Source: Datisca glomerata
Lineage: Eukaryota > Streptophyta > Magnoliopsida > Cucurbitales > Datiscaceae
Reading direction: 5' to 3'
Assembly (NCBI GenBank): GCA_003255025.1
Contig: QANY01013371.1
Coordinates: forward strand, 1,199,263 to 1,263,262
Length of the DNA: 64,000 nucleotides
Positions 35,716-47,985 of this stretch are shown in pieces. Positions within the stretch are counted from its first letter, which is position 1. The number at the start of each line of letters is the position of its first letter. Under the pieces are notes generated by a model. It was not told where the DNA came from. It saw only the letters and a list, made by a program, of their open reading frames with translations, and ran no database searches. The position numbers were made by a program, and so were the translations under genes.

Positions 35716-36545
35716 ATGGGCAACCATGTCACTGCTTTACTTGCTCTCAAGAAATGGAATGGTGATAATTTTGCACGTTGGAAATCAAATATGAACTTGA
35801 TGCCAATTTGTGAGAACCATAAGTTCGTTCTTACTGAGCAATGTCCTGAGGAGCCCCTACTAATACCCTAAGAATGTTAGGGACAGATATGATGCTTGGA
35901 TCATATCAAATAAGAAGGTGAAGTGCTATATGGTTGTGAGCATGAATGATGTTGTGAGATTCAAGTATGAAAGTATGAAAACTGCCTATGAGATTATGGA
36001 ATCTCTACAGGCGTTGCTTGGGCAGTAGTCTGATCAAAGTCTTCATTAGGCCACTAGGAACTATATGGAAACTAAGATGAGAAATGATACTTCTATGCGA
36101 AAACGTGTTTTGAATATGATCAACATAATGCACGAGGCAGAAGTACATGGGGAGACCATTGATGAACGGACTGGAGTTAGCATTATATTTGAGTCGCTCA
36201 CACCAGCTTTTTCTACGTTCACGACCAACTATGTTATGAATAAGTTGCAATTTAACATGACCCAATTGTTGAATGAACTGCAGACTTTTGCGTCATTCAA
36301 CCTTAGAATGACCAAAGAGGGCAAGACAAATGTTGTTGAGCAAATACATTCTTCCAATATTGTTTAGAACAAGAAAAAGAAGAAGAACAATGGTAACGAT
36401 AAAGGTAAGAACAAGAAAGGGAAGGAAGCCAAGACATCACCAAAAATTAAGAAGAACAAGAAAGGCAGCAAGCCCAAGAGAAAATATTTTCACATTGTGT
36501 TGAAGGTCATTGCAAGAGAAGCTGTAACAAGTATCTCTCTTAGTT
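35716..36545 (+). pseudogene. Copia-2 gag
   Basis: Starts MGNHVTALLALKKWNGDNFARW at 35716 (first residues only), the typical copia gag opening. It continues through FVLTEQCPEEP, then after a shift KNVRDRYDAW, YEIMESLQ, TSMRKRVLNMINIMHEAE (36088-36140), MNKLQFNMTQLLNELQTF, and a Lys-rich tail. The zinc knuckle is degenerate (first Cys replaced; YFHIV). Several stops. Confidence 0.85.
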
Positions 36546-38090
36546 GAAAAAGAAAGGTAAATATGATTTACTTGTTCTTGAAGCTTGCTTAGTAAAATAT
36601 GATTTGTCATCCTGAATACTTGATTCATGAGTCGCTAATCATGTTTGTTCTTCTTTGCGGATGTTTGATTCGCCAAGTGAGCTGGCTGATGGCGAGGTTG
36701 TTTTGAGAGTTGGAAGTGGTGCGCTCATGTCAGCTAAAGTATTAGGGACAGTCTGTTTACTTTTTAGATATAATTATTTAGTTTTTAACGATATTTATTA
36801 TATTCTTTGATTTTTTAGAAATTTTATTTCTCTTTAATTTTTGCAAGAACAATTATTCAAAGTTTCTTTTATTAATAAAGAGTTTATTATTTCTAAGGAT
36901 GGATTTGATATTTATCATGCAAAAGTTATAAACGGACTGTATATACATAAACTGACTGAACACACGTTAAATAATTCTAAATTATTTAAAGTAGAAAAAT
37001 CTAAAAGTAACAAAAGACAAAGAGTTTCTCACGATGATGATAACACATATCTTTGACATCTTAGGTTGGGATATATTAATCTAGATAGGTTAAATAGGTT
37101 AACAAAGTATGATGCTTTGAGAGAGCTAAATGTTGGAACTCTTCCTATTTATGAATCATGTCTAGAGGGTAAAATGATCAAGAGACCTTTCACATGAAAG
37201 GGTCAAAGATTCAAAGAACCACTTGAGCTAGTACACAGTGATGTCTGTGGACCGATCACTGGACAAGCTAGAGGTGGGTATGAGTATTTCGTCACTTTTA
37301 TTAACGATTACTCAAGATATGGTTATACTTACCTAATAAAAAGAAAGTCTGAAACTTTTAAAAAGTTTAAAGACTTCAAAGCTGAAGTTGAAAAGCAATT
37401 AGGTAAATTAATGAAAACCCTTCAATCCGATCGATGTGATGAATACTTGGATTTAGATTTCAAGGATTATTTTTTGGAGTGTGGAATCTTATCCCAAATC
37501 ATAACACCTTGAACACCACAGCAAAATGGGGTTGTAGAGAGGAGAAACTGAACCTTATTATAAATGGTTAGGTCGATGTTAAGCTATTCATTACCATCAC
37601 TTACATTTTAAGGATATGCACTACACACGATAACTTACATTTTGAATTTAGTGCCATCTAAGTCTGTAAGCAAGACGCTTTCAAAATTATGGAATGACTC
37701 CAAACCTAGTGCACGCCATTTTCGTATATGAGAGAGTCCAGCTCACGTTCTTAGACCGAAGACCAGAAAGTTAGACTTAAGGTCTGAGGTAGGCATATTC
37801 GTAGGTTATTCTCCAGATACTAGAGGTGGGTACTTTTATAGTCACAAGGATCAAAAGGTGTTTGTGTCGATAAATGCAACCTTCCTTGAGCTCGACTATA
37901 TGCAAAACTATAAATTTCGTAGCAAAGTAGTTCTCAAGGAATTAGCGTCTGATGAGATTAGACCACCTTCAATTTCTACTAATAAATGACAAATTTGAGA
38001 AATCACATGTCCCCCCGATGCAACGTCGTAGTTGGAGGGTTGTGAGATAACCAATTTCTACAAACTATATGTCATGGTATCAGACACTGA
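36546..38090 (+). pseudogene. Copia-2 protease and integrase
   Basis: A protease-like LDS..ANHVC block lies near 36613-36650. GAG-pre-integrase follows: HLRLGYINLDRLNRLT, then YESCLEGKMIKRPFT, which holds zinc-finger ligands. The integrase core shows LVHSDVCGPI, GGYEYFVTFINDYSRYGY (37270-37330), SDRCDEYLD and TPQQNGVVERRN. It ends with GIFVGYSPDTRGGYFY. The frame is interrupted at many points. Confidence 0.88.
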
Positions 38091-38960
38091 TAAGGACGAT
38101 CCATTATCTTATGAAGCAACAATGGATGATCCTGAAAATGAGAAGTGACAAGAAGCCATGAACCAGAAAATTGAATCTATGTATTCCGATTCCGTCTGGA
38201 AACTTGTAGATCAACTTGAAGATGTCAAGTCCATTGGATGTAAATGAATCTTCAAGAAGAAAAGATGTGCGTATGGGAAAGTAGAGACTTTCAAAACACG
38301 GTTAGTAGCCAAAGGCTATACACAAAGGGAGGTAGTCGATTATGAAGAGATATTCTCCCCTGTGGCCATGCTAACATCCTTTTGTCCATAACTGCTAGTT
38401 TTGACTATGAGATATGAAAAATGGACGTCAAGACAGCTTTTTTTAATGGTTCTCTTGAAGAAATCATCTATATGATAGAACAAGAATGGTTCGTACAAAA
38501 GGGGTAAGATCAGAAAGTATACAAGTTACTTAAATTCATTTATGGATTAAAGCAAGTATTTAGATCTTGGAATCTTAGTTTTGGTGAGATTATAAAGTCT
38601 TATAGTTTCCAGAAAAATGTTGACGAAGCCTGTGTTTATAAATATATCAAAGATAAGATAGTGGTTTTCTTAGTTCTTTATGTTGACGATATTCTAGTCA
38701 TTAAGAATGATGTAGAAACTCTGTCAAAAATAAAGAAACGGTTAGCTAAGAAAGTCCAAATGAAATATTTGGGAGAAACAGGCTATATTCTGGGTATCCA
38801 AATCATAAGGGATAGAAAGAACAAGCTCTTTACACTTTCTCAAGCATCTTATATTGATAAGGTATTGGAGAGATTCTCTATGGAGAATTTCAAGAAAGGT
38901 CTACTACTGACCAGACATGGAATTGTCCTCTCCAAAGAATAATTTCCTAATACATCTCAG
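38091..38960 (+). pseudogene. Copia-2 reverse transcriptase
   Basis: Blocks [35 protein letters not shown], a shifted MDVKTAF-like segment, KFIYGLKQ, then the open frame 38661-38942. This contains the catalytic LYVDDILVI, MKYLGE..YILGIQIIRDRK and LSQASYIDKVLERF. Stops lie upstream of the open frame. Confidence 0.9.
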
Positions 38961-39432
38961 GAGGAAGAGGATATGAGAAAATTTCCTTATACTTCAGCAG
39001 TTGGAAGTCTCAAGTATGTCACGTTGTGTATGAGACCGGACATCTGTTATGCAGTAGGAATTGTCAGTCGTTATCAATCGAATCCAAATTTTGAACACTA
39101 GATTGCAGTAAAAGCACATTCTCAAGTATTTTAGGCGAACGAGAAACTATATGCTTGTTTATTCAGGTGGAGACTTGAGCCCCACTGGATATACTGATTA
39201 GGAATCGGATAAGGATAGTCGAAAGTCAATGTCTAGGTCATAGACCGAGGTGATCTAAGTGTTATGAAGGTAACGTTGGATTAGAATCTGGCTTAACTGT
39301 TATGGGGATAGCGTTAGAACATAACATGGCTGATCCTTTTACAAAGACACTTCATGTGAAGTCATTTGAGAGTCACGTGCATACCATGAGATTACGAGAG
39401 ATGCTCCATTTTCTTTAGGGCAAGTGAGGGAT
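38961..39432 (+). pseudogene. Copia-2 RNase H remnant and polypurine tract
   Basis: Retains TSAVGSLKYV and MRPDICYAVGIVSRYQSNP, a decayed GYTD.ESDKDSRKS, then passes abruptly to ADPFTKTLHVKSFESH. The catalytic middle of RNase H is therefore deleted at about 39240-39310. The purine tract before 39433 marks the LTR junction. Confidence 0.8.
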
Positions 39433-41540
39433 TGTTGGGGATCATGCCATCAAACATGTGTTTTGACATTTTGATATAAAATTATTGAGCATTACATTTT
39501 CTTATAATTATTTTTTTAAATTATTGTTGAATAATTTATATAAATATCTAAAAATTTCATATTCATTGATGAGACTATAATCTTGTATTAGTAGAAGAGG
39601 ATTAAGATCATAGATAATAAATAAAATTGTCAACAACATATTAAAGTATGAAATCTTTAATGAATGGTTGCTAGTATGGTTCACTAAGCATTATGAATGC
39701 ATGTGATCTAGATCCGAATTATTGATGTGGATAGTCATCTCAGTGAGGTATTGGGCCGATGTGAATTAATATCTTTATCAACGTCTCGTTTATCATAAAG
39801 ATTTAATACACATCAATTCAATGATCATATGTAGATCAGTCTGAATCCTGAGTAGTCATGAACTCCCATGCATGTTTATTGGATCTTTTGATTTACTCGT
39901 TTAGGTTTGTTTGTAAAATAGGCTACTGACTTTTGTTTTGGAGATTCAGTGATATAGATGATTGAAAATATGATCTTACACGATTTGAAATCCACGTTTT
40001 TCTAACGGATCGTATATTGATTCCCTTAAGTGTTAATTCTAGAACTGAATGGTTATTAAGCTCAAATTTATAATAATATTATAAATTAGTCATTCACTAG
40101 TGGAGTAATGGTTCTTAATGATCGAGATAAAATTAAAAGGGTAAAATGATAATTTTGACCAGTTCTAATTTATGAACCAATAATTAAAGGACAGAACTAC
40201 GTAAAATGATTATATTAGTGCACTGCATGAGAATAATTTACAAATACAATCTATAATCTATAATAGTGTACTTTCTTATTTATAGTTGAGTAATCATAGA
40301 ATTAATAAATAAGATTATTTAATTAAAGAGTGTAATTAATAATCTGGTTTATTGGAGCTTAGGATTATATGTCAATTGTCTCCAAATCACCTCTGTACTA
40401 CGCAGTATAGAGTGTGAATATTTTAGGATATGAGAAAATGACTTACTTGCAAAAGAATTTTTATTCTGGGGCAAACACATAATTATAGGATATTTATGTG
40501 TGATTATTTATATATATATATAAATAATTATCAATTTTTTTCTAATTATCAATAAATGAGGTAAAATATCTGATTTATGAAATTGAATAATTAAATTATT
40601 ATTAGATAATAATTTGGATCAACCAAATATGTTATTTGTGAAATAACATATAATTTAGTTGATACAGATAGTCAGATACACTAATTTTGAATTAATAAAT
40701 TTTTAGATATTTAATTTGATTAAAATAAATATTTAGTATGTAATAATTGTCACATGTCAATCACTGATTGGGTATCAGAGTATCACGTGACACTACAGTA
40801 GTGAGTGTGCAACATTATAATGCCACATGACACTATAGTGGTGCCGTGAGACACAATGCTATTGACAATTTAATAATTAAATATTATTTCAATTATCTAA
40901 AAAAATATGATACAACATTATCAAGAAAATATATAGATATTATTCTGATGGCCTCAAATGTATGAATTAATCAAGAATTAATCAATCAATCGAATGAGAG
41001 AATCAGTTTATAAATCAAGAGTTGAGAGAAGAACACAATTTTTCAAGAAGCGATTTTTCTACAATTAAAAGTTAATTAAAATCTCTAAAAGAATAATCAT
41101 CACGTTCTTTTAGAGAATCAAATTACAATAGCCATTCTTAGTAAAATCTCTAGATCTCATGTGTTGAGTATATATAGAGACAGAAAAGTGACTTTGTTAT
41201 ATTCTACGTCCCCACACACGCCCTAGCACATTGATGATTGACTTAGAAGATCTTGGTGTCTGTTGATCGTTGGAACGGAGAACCGATTAGTTTTGCGCAG
41301 ACACTTGATTTAGACTACGAGTGATATATGATTCATAACTTTGTATGTTGTAAATTTAATATATAAATATATAATGACTCATGACTGATTGAAAATAGTT
41401 TTTAATAAAATAAAATTTTAGTTATCCTAACGTTGCGTGATTTTATTTTATTAAAAGATTTGATTTTTATTAAAAAAATTAAAATTTAAAATAACATCAC
41501 GTTACATGTTTCCATCGTGCACGTATCTCGACGATCAACA
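39433..41540 (+). repeat. 3' LTR of Copia-2
   Basis: About 2108 bp, aligned with the 5' LTR end to end. Numerous substitutions and small indels between the pair show an old insertion. Confidence 0.92.
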
Positions 41541-41545
41541 ATTTT

Positions 41546-44338
41546 AATATAAATTAAACAACGATGAGATATATCTCACGTATATTAATTAATTTTACTT
41601 GAATTTTAGTAACGGTGTTTGTTATATACTACAAACAAATGAATAACTCAAATAATTTTTTCGCCGATCATTAACTTACATGCTATCATATCACCCCATG
41701 ATAATTGGGATGATTAATAGTGACTATTTTAACTTGTTATCAATATATATAAGTGTTTATGGGCAGTATTTTCCGACATAAAATAAATATATATTTCATG
41801 GTCCAAAGGTCTATTATCAAATGAGTGATACTGAGCATTACTAAAAAGAAAGATTTTGACTAAAATGGTCGAATATGATATGTTGTGAACAGTAGAGATC
41901 ATAAAAATATATCCATGTTAGCCTTGAACATTTTCAATATTGGGTGAGTAGGGACATCACCCACTACACTTTATGGCTTTATAATAGGAATGAAGAAGAC
42001 TGCCACTAAATGTCAATTTCTTGAAAATTTTCTCTCTTTGACTCAAAATTCTCATATCTAATTCAATGATCCAGAATTTATGGTTCATTTCTATGAAAAT
42101 AATAATGTAATTTCTTCGCATCTCCAACTCCACTTTGAATAAATCTTTAAAAAAAACCTATATTCCCAAAACTCTTTCATTAATATAGAAGTGTATTGAA
42201 TGCTTGAAAACTCTTCAATGCTTAGAAATATTTAATAGATGTATTTTAGAGTTCAACAAATATTTTAGATATTAAAAAAATACGTTTGTTGAGTGTTCAA
42301 TAAAAACTCTTGGTACCGTGACCACGGGAAACACCCCCGCATGATAGTTGTTTTGATCACACAATCCAAAATTGATCTAACAATCAGAAGATACTAATTA
42401 CACTTATTGTTGCAATAAATATTAGAGAATCTCAATCCAGTGTATAATACATGCCTTATGGTACATGGAGTTGATAAGAAAAAGTTGTCATTAATTGTTT
42501 TTGTAGTCTATTTCTTTACATACTTGATACTGCCTATGTATGAATTATCTTCCCACATATGAGTCAGTGATTATAGTATATACCAAATCAAGATAATAGA
42601 GGGAGAGAGAAGGAAAGAATGAGGATGTTTTAGGTGGGTATTTATCTATTTATTGGATGGCCAAATTACTGCTCAAAGAAGTGAAAGAGCATGAAATTTT
42701 TTATCAACTTGTTGTGACTAAGTTTGTTTAGTGTCTTCAACTGTGTGTATGGTCAACTTTAATGTAGAAGGGGGCATGTTTTTAAAACCTAACCTAATGA
42801 AGGTGGGCTCTTGAAAGCACCCAGCTTGATTGCTGCTCCCACTTTTTGTTGCTTTGCCTAATTGGGAACAGTTTTGACTGTGTTTTATTGTACCTTGTAC
42901 CTCACTACTCTAGCGGGATATTATTAAGAGATGACTGTGGTTCTTAATAAATCACATATATGTTAATTTTATAATAAAAGTGATCTTTATTTTATCAATT
43001 CATAAATGATTCTATTTTTACAATTAGGAGAGTTACGTTATAATTGTTATTTTTAATAATTTCTCATATTTAAGTACGTGAATTTTCGGCCAGTTCTCAA
43101 TAAAAATGACAGAGGGTCAGTAGAAATCTAATCTCCATAATACATCTAGATAGTTAAGATTTGTTCTATTAAAAATATTTTTTTTGTCAAATTTAATCAT
43201 ATTTGGGCTATCTAAAAACAGATCGGATGCTCTGATCATATGATCTACATGACCATATTAATCAGTATGATACGATATAACAATGCATAATATGAGATTA
43301 TATATTATGAAATAAAATTGAACAAAAAAATCATGGAGGGAATGGACACGTGGCGTGGGTGATTTGGGGAGAGGAGAATATGGTAATTTCGGTGCTCAGT
43401 AATGAGACAAAACGACTCTATTAAAGAAAGGGAAGAAGTGTGCATGATAAGAGACCAAAGGCGCTTAAATAGAGAAGAATCAAACCTCACTTCCCGCCGT
43501 TCGATGGATGTTGGATGCTTTGTTTTAATGGTTCGATGGTACGGAATAACACTTTCATGCTTTGCTTTTTTCAAACTGTTATTATTACTGTCCACGTCCA
43601 CTGTCTTTTTAATTTTTTACTTTAATAATCACGTTTAACGCCGTCTACTGTATCCGTCTGTGGGTGGTGATCTCGTAATTTCAGCCTCATGCTCTTGTTC
43701 TTTTATATCAACGAAAGGGCCCTACTCCCAACTCGATTTCTGTATCATTTTGGATTGATTTGCCGAAACACCTAAATTACTTCATTGCCCTTCAATGATC
43801 ATTTCACTGGAGTAAATCTTATCTTAATTCTAAAGTTAAAAAATAATCATTAAATACAATTAATTATAGTTTTTGCTTAAATAGTTATGGTACATGCAAG
43901 TCAAGAAGTACGGAGAACATGGGTTGGTTTAAGTAAATTATTATCATAATTATAGTTGTGAAATAATAAATAATGCAATACTTGACTCTGATAGAAAAAA
44001 TAATGCAAGACCTGAATGTTCAATTTAAAGAGAACATAGAAACATTACTATTGTAACGTGACAAATAAAAATATTACTAATTTAAGAAATCAAATTTTTA
44101 ATATGAGAACAAATCACAAACACAGTAATGTCACTATCTTTTAAAAAAGATAGTAATGTATCATTAACATATTGCAGGACTGTATATCACATTTTATTTT
44201 TAATTATTTATACAAAAAATATTATATAGTATGTTGAAGCCGAAAACTTCGACTACTAGGTAGCATGCAATCTTCTCCTAACAGTACTGATTTTTATCTT
44301 TCTCCTACTAAGCATGATCTCCTTCCTAACTGGGGATT
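41546..44338. other. Intergenic DNA, partly gene-like in composition
   Basis: Mostly AT-rich. Two stretches, about 42590-42920 and 43320-43790, have ordinary composition. The second has GACACGTGGC at about 43345-43354 (G-box/ABRE core) and looks like old promoter DNA. The overlapping frames at 43305-43638 have no recognisable domain. No gene is called. Confidence 0.45.
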
Positions 44339-44951
44339 TGTAAAACACAAACAAAGAATCTGAAGACGAGGAAAATCGCGGGAGTTGTTGCCTAAGTCAG
44401 TATCATGACGTTATTTTGACATAGTTTTCCTTAGGGGAGAAATGACATACCCAATTTTAGTAGATGTGGATCTTTGTACTGGAGCCGTGTGGAGAAAGTG
44501 TGTCGAGGAAGTTTTGAGAGCATGTTGGGGAAGCTTCCCGGGACATGATGACTGCAATGACTGTCCTTGATTGGACGGAAGGGATATGACCTTTGACATA
44601 AAGTGGGGCATTAAATGTTGACGTGCTTTCAAAGTAATCGGACGGGGGCTACTCTGACATTCTGCGGCGGCGATTGGACTTGTTGGGCATTCAGACCTAT
44701 AGGGAGCTGCCATCCGGGATGTTACTTTCGACGGATAATGATGACCATGGTACTCGGGATATCTGAGCTCTCTCCACGAGCTCGGTCCTTGCTGTCTTAC
44801 ATGTGCTCGGCTCTATGCAACCCAGCTCCTTCGAGACTGGCTAGGCGAGGTTGGTTCTTCTTTCCTAAAAAACCTTCCTTTGTTATTGGCTCTTTACCAT
44901 GGTGTGATACATGTTGCCTTATCATTGGTGCTCGAGAAAATACTGATAACA
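44339..44951 (-). repeat. Family A LTR (minus strand)
   Basis: On the minus strand it begins TGTTATCAGTATTTTC and ends TTTGTTTGTGTTTTACA. It aligns with 11030-11767 and 18001-18583. Confidence 0.85.
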
Positions 44952-45419
44952 GTTACCTCCAATCGAGGAGTTGGGTGGCTTCATTCTCCCAGTCTGAAGA
45001 CTTATTTATCTGAGCTCCTCATCCGAACTACCTTTGAGTGGTGATAAGTAAGAGCCTCGTCTGTCCCTCACACTTCATTCATGTACTTGAAGTTCGTGCG
45101 ATTAAACGGCCTGTACTGAATGACTCTAACCATTTTTGTTATGACTAATCCATCACTCACATGTCCTTTCACCTTTTCCACAGTTCAAGGTCGTCGATAT
45201 CTTGGGAGTGGAGGCATTAATGGCTTGTGGGTACGCATAAAGGAGTTTTGCTTCTCGATGCGTCGTTTCATTTCTGACGGGTCATTGAACGTCGTTTGGT
45301 CTTCCTAGATTCCTCATCGATTCACAAAATGGTTGTTCGTTGGGCATAAGGTGGTCTCAATGGTTGTCATCCTGGCCTTTCTTCATGCCTATTAAATGAG
45401 GGGTTTCCTTATCTAAGCC

Positions 45420-45428
45420 TATAAATAG
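45420..45428 (+). promoter_or_regulatory. TATA box of the antisense cassette (copy 2)
   Basis: TATAAATAG in CCTATAAATAGGCAG, followed by a pyrimidine-rich leader that includes GAGTCAAAACCTT, also found in the copy at 17530-17585 (minus). The ATG lies 217 bp downstream. Confidence 0.5.
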
Positions 45429-45636
45429 GCAGTTCCCCTTCTCATTTTCTTCATCATTGCCTTCCTGAAAGAGTCAAAACCTTTACCAACCCTCGTTCTT
45501 GCCTCCAGCTCTTCTTTTCTTCTTGAAGAATTGTAATCCTTCCCCTTCTGAGACCTCTTCCATTTTGGGGGCTTTCTCTTAAGATCATCCTAGCTTTCCT
45601 TCCAAGGTTGTTGTTTCTATCTATGTCTCTTTTTAA

Positions 45637-45804
45637 ATGTCGCGCCTTAAAGTTGCTGGTGTTCCATTCGTGGTGACTTTCTCATCATCGATCATCCTGT
45701 TCGACAGACCCTTTGCCTTCGTTGGTTACCAACCCCTAGTTATAGAATCATCATCCTTAAAAAGGCTTGCGACCCAGCTGATAACCTTGACTTTTGATCT
45801 GTAA
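45637..45804 (+). CDS. Small antisense ORF of family A (copy 2), 55 aa
   Basis: ATG at 45637, TAA at 45802-45804. It opens MSRLKV and holds FVGYQPLVIE and SLKRL, matching 17370-17209 codon for codon over at least 43 codons without a gap. The stop overlaps a good 5' splice site, GTAATGAAG at 45801, and both copies later contain CATGCTTTAG (45913-45922 here). So the ORF could be a first exon followed by an intron of about 122 bp. A short out-of-frame ATG precedes it at 45623. It is antisense to the element, as the larger antisense gene is in Gypsy-B. I do not recognise the protein. Confidence 0.4.
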   Translation: MSRLKVAGVPFVVTFSSSIILFDRPFAFVGYQPLVIESSSLKRLATQLITLTFDL

Positions 45805-46042
45805 TGAAGCATCTTCACCGATTACAATCCACCGCCTTCTGTATCACCATTCCCTTCCTTTTATCACATTTGTCCTTTCAATCCACCAATTGCTCATTAC
45901 AACATGCGCTAACATGCTTTAGGACTAGGTAAAAATAGCCCTTCCACTTGCATCATTCGAAATTGTCTCTAACCTGAGCACAATGGCTTCCTTCCTTAAG
46001 TGAGAGAGATTTAGGCCTTTTTTGTCCTCAGCATGCAAATTG

Positions 46043-47985
46043 CGTGTTGCTAGTACGGTTCACTAAGCATTATGAATGCATGATCTAGATCTGGATCGTT
46101 GATGTAGATAGACATTTTAGTTAAAATATTTTATATAATAATATTATATATGACAAGACCGATGTGAATTAATATTTTTATTAACTTACCGTTTATCATA
46201 AAGATTTTATACACATCAATCTGATGATCATAAGTGGATCAACCTGAATCTTGAGTAGTCATGAACTCGTATGCATGTCTACTGGAGCTTTTGATTCACT
46301 CATTAAGGCTTATTTGTAAAAATATGTTAATGGCTTTTATTTTGGAGATTCAGTGATATGGATGACTAGGAACATGAACTTACAAGATATAGAATCTAAG
46401 TCTTTTTAACGAATCGTATATTGGTTCCTTTAAGTGTTAATTCTAAAATTGAGATGGTATTGAGCTCAAACTTATAATACGATTATAAATTAGCCATTCA
46501 CTAGTGAATTAATGGTACTTAATTATCAAGAGGTAAGTAGGGGTAAACGGTAATTTAACCAGCTCTAATTTACGAACTAATAATTAGAGGACGAAATTAC
46601 GTGAAATAATTATATCAATGGACTACACGAGAATACTCTGTAAATACATTCTATAGTCTCTAAGAGTGTAATTTCATCTTTATAGTGAAGTAATAATGAA
46701 ATTAATAAATAAAATTATTTAATTAATAATCTAATTTATTGAGCTTATGATTATAGGTCCATGGTCCCCAAGTCGCATCTGTACTACACAGCCTACGGTG
46801 TGAATATTTCAGGACATGGGAAAGAAACTAACTTGTAAGAAAAATATTCTGCTATAAATACATAATTATGAGATAATTTTATGTGATTAATTAATTAATT
46901 AAATTATTATATTAATTTTCGAAAATTATATATAAATAATTATATCGATTATTTTTTTAATTATCGTTAAGTGAGATAGTATATCTAATTTGTGAAATTA
47001 GATAGTGTTAAATTATTTTTAGATCATAATTCAAAATTTGAATCTACTAAATCTGTTATTTATGAACTAACAAATAAACAAGTTGATATGGATAATCATA
47101 TAAGTTAATTTTAAATTAACTGATATCTAGATATTTATCTGATTAAAATAAATATTTAATTCACAGTAGTTGAAACGTGTCAATCATTGATTGAGAATAA
47201 GATATTGATATGAACTAATGTAGTGCCACGTGGCACCATAGTAGTGAGCGTGCAATACTGTAGTGTCACACGACACTGTGAAGGCTCACGTCAACTACAA
47301 TGACGTCTGGCACTGCAGTTGTGCACAGATTGTAGTGGGTCCCATTATAATGATAATTTTGAAATTAAATATTATTTTCAGTTTATCCCCAAAAATCTAA
47401 TGATCCTAGAAATTATATATAGATATTATTCTAATGGCCTCAATGTTGGTTTCATCAGTTGAGAACTGTTGGTCAAAGTGTTAAGAACACAATCAGGGCA
47501 AAAACTCTCACTCTGATTAAAAGTTAATAAAAACTCTGAAAGAGTAATCATCGTGTTCTATCAGATGATTGTCTCACTAAATTAATCATTCTCAGTAAAA
47601 TTCTAGATGTCATGTGTTGAGTACATCTAGAGATGAAAAAGTGTCTTTGAAAGATTCTACGTACCCACACACGTCCTAATACGTTTAAGGATTGGCTTGG
47701 ATGATCTTAGTGTTGATCTCGAAGTCTGTTGTTCGTGAGAACGCATGATTGTTGGTTTGAGGGCGCTTGATATAGACTACAAGAGTTATATGATTCCTAT
47801 CCATGTATGTCTTAGGTTTAATATATAAATATATAATGGATCCTGATTGAAAAGAGTTTTTTCAATAAAAGTTTTTATTTTGGAAACCATCGCGTCGCGT
47901 TTATTTAATTTTACCGAAAAAGATTTGTTTTTAATAAATTTTGAAAAGCCCCACGCTTCCGCTGCGTGAGCGTCGTGTCTTCAAC
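46043..47985 (+). repeat. 5' LTR of Copia-3, missing its start
   Basis: Aligns with Copia-2 LTRs from GTTGCTAGTACGGTTCACTAAGC onward. It ends just before the primer-binding site. Confidence 0.85.

Larger units (their letters stand above)
31545..41540 (+). mobile_element. Copia-2: Ty1/copia element with long LTRs and target duplication
   Basis: LTRs 31545-33779 and 39433-41540 both start TGTT..GGGG and end near GATCAACA. The element is flanked by ATTTT at 31540-31544 and at 41541-41545, a 5-bp target duplication. After the 5' LTR comes GTGCTATCAGAGTGATC, a mutated initiator-Met primer-binding site. Before the 3' LTR is GGGCAAGTGAGGGAT, the usual copia purine tract. A ~1.9 kb untranslated leader precedes gag; gag, protease, integrase and RT follow in copia order. 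Stops and shifts are frequent and RNase H is mostly deleted. Confidence 0.92.
44339..46042 (-). mobile_element. Family A element, minus strand: 3' LTR plus internal part
   Basis: The LTR is 44339-44951 (TG..CA on the minus strand, 613 bp). Its internal DNA 44952-46042 is the complement of 16990-18000 in order and spacing. The right boundary at about 46043 abuts a truncated Copia-3 LTR. No gag or pol is present. Confidence 0.8.

Noticed and set aside
43402..43638. 78-codon plus-strand frame
   Set aside because: No recognisable domain, overlaps an equally long minus-strand frame, ends in AT-rich hydrophobic sequence.
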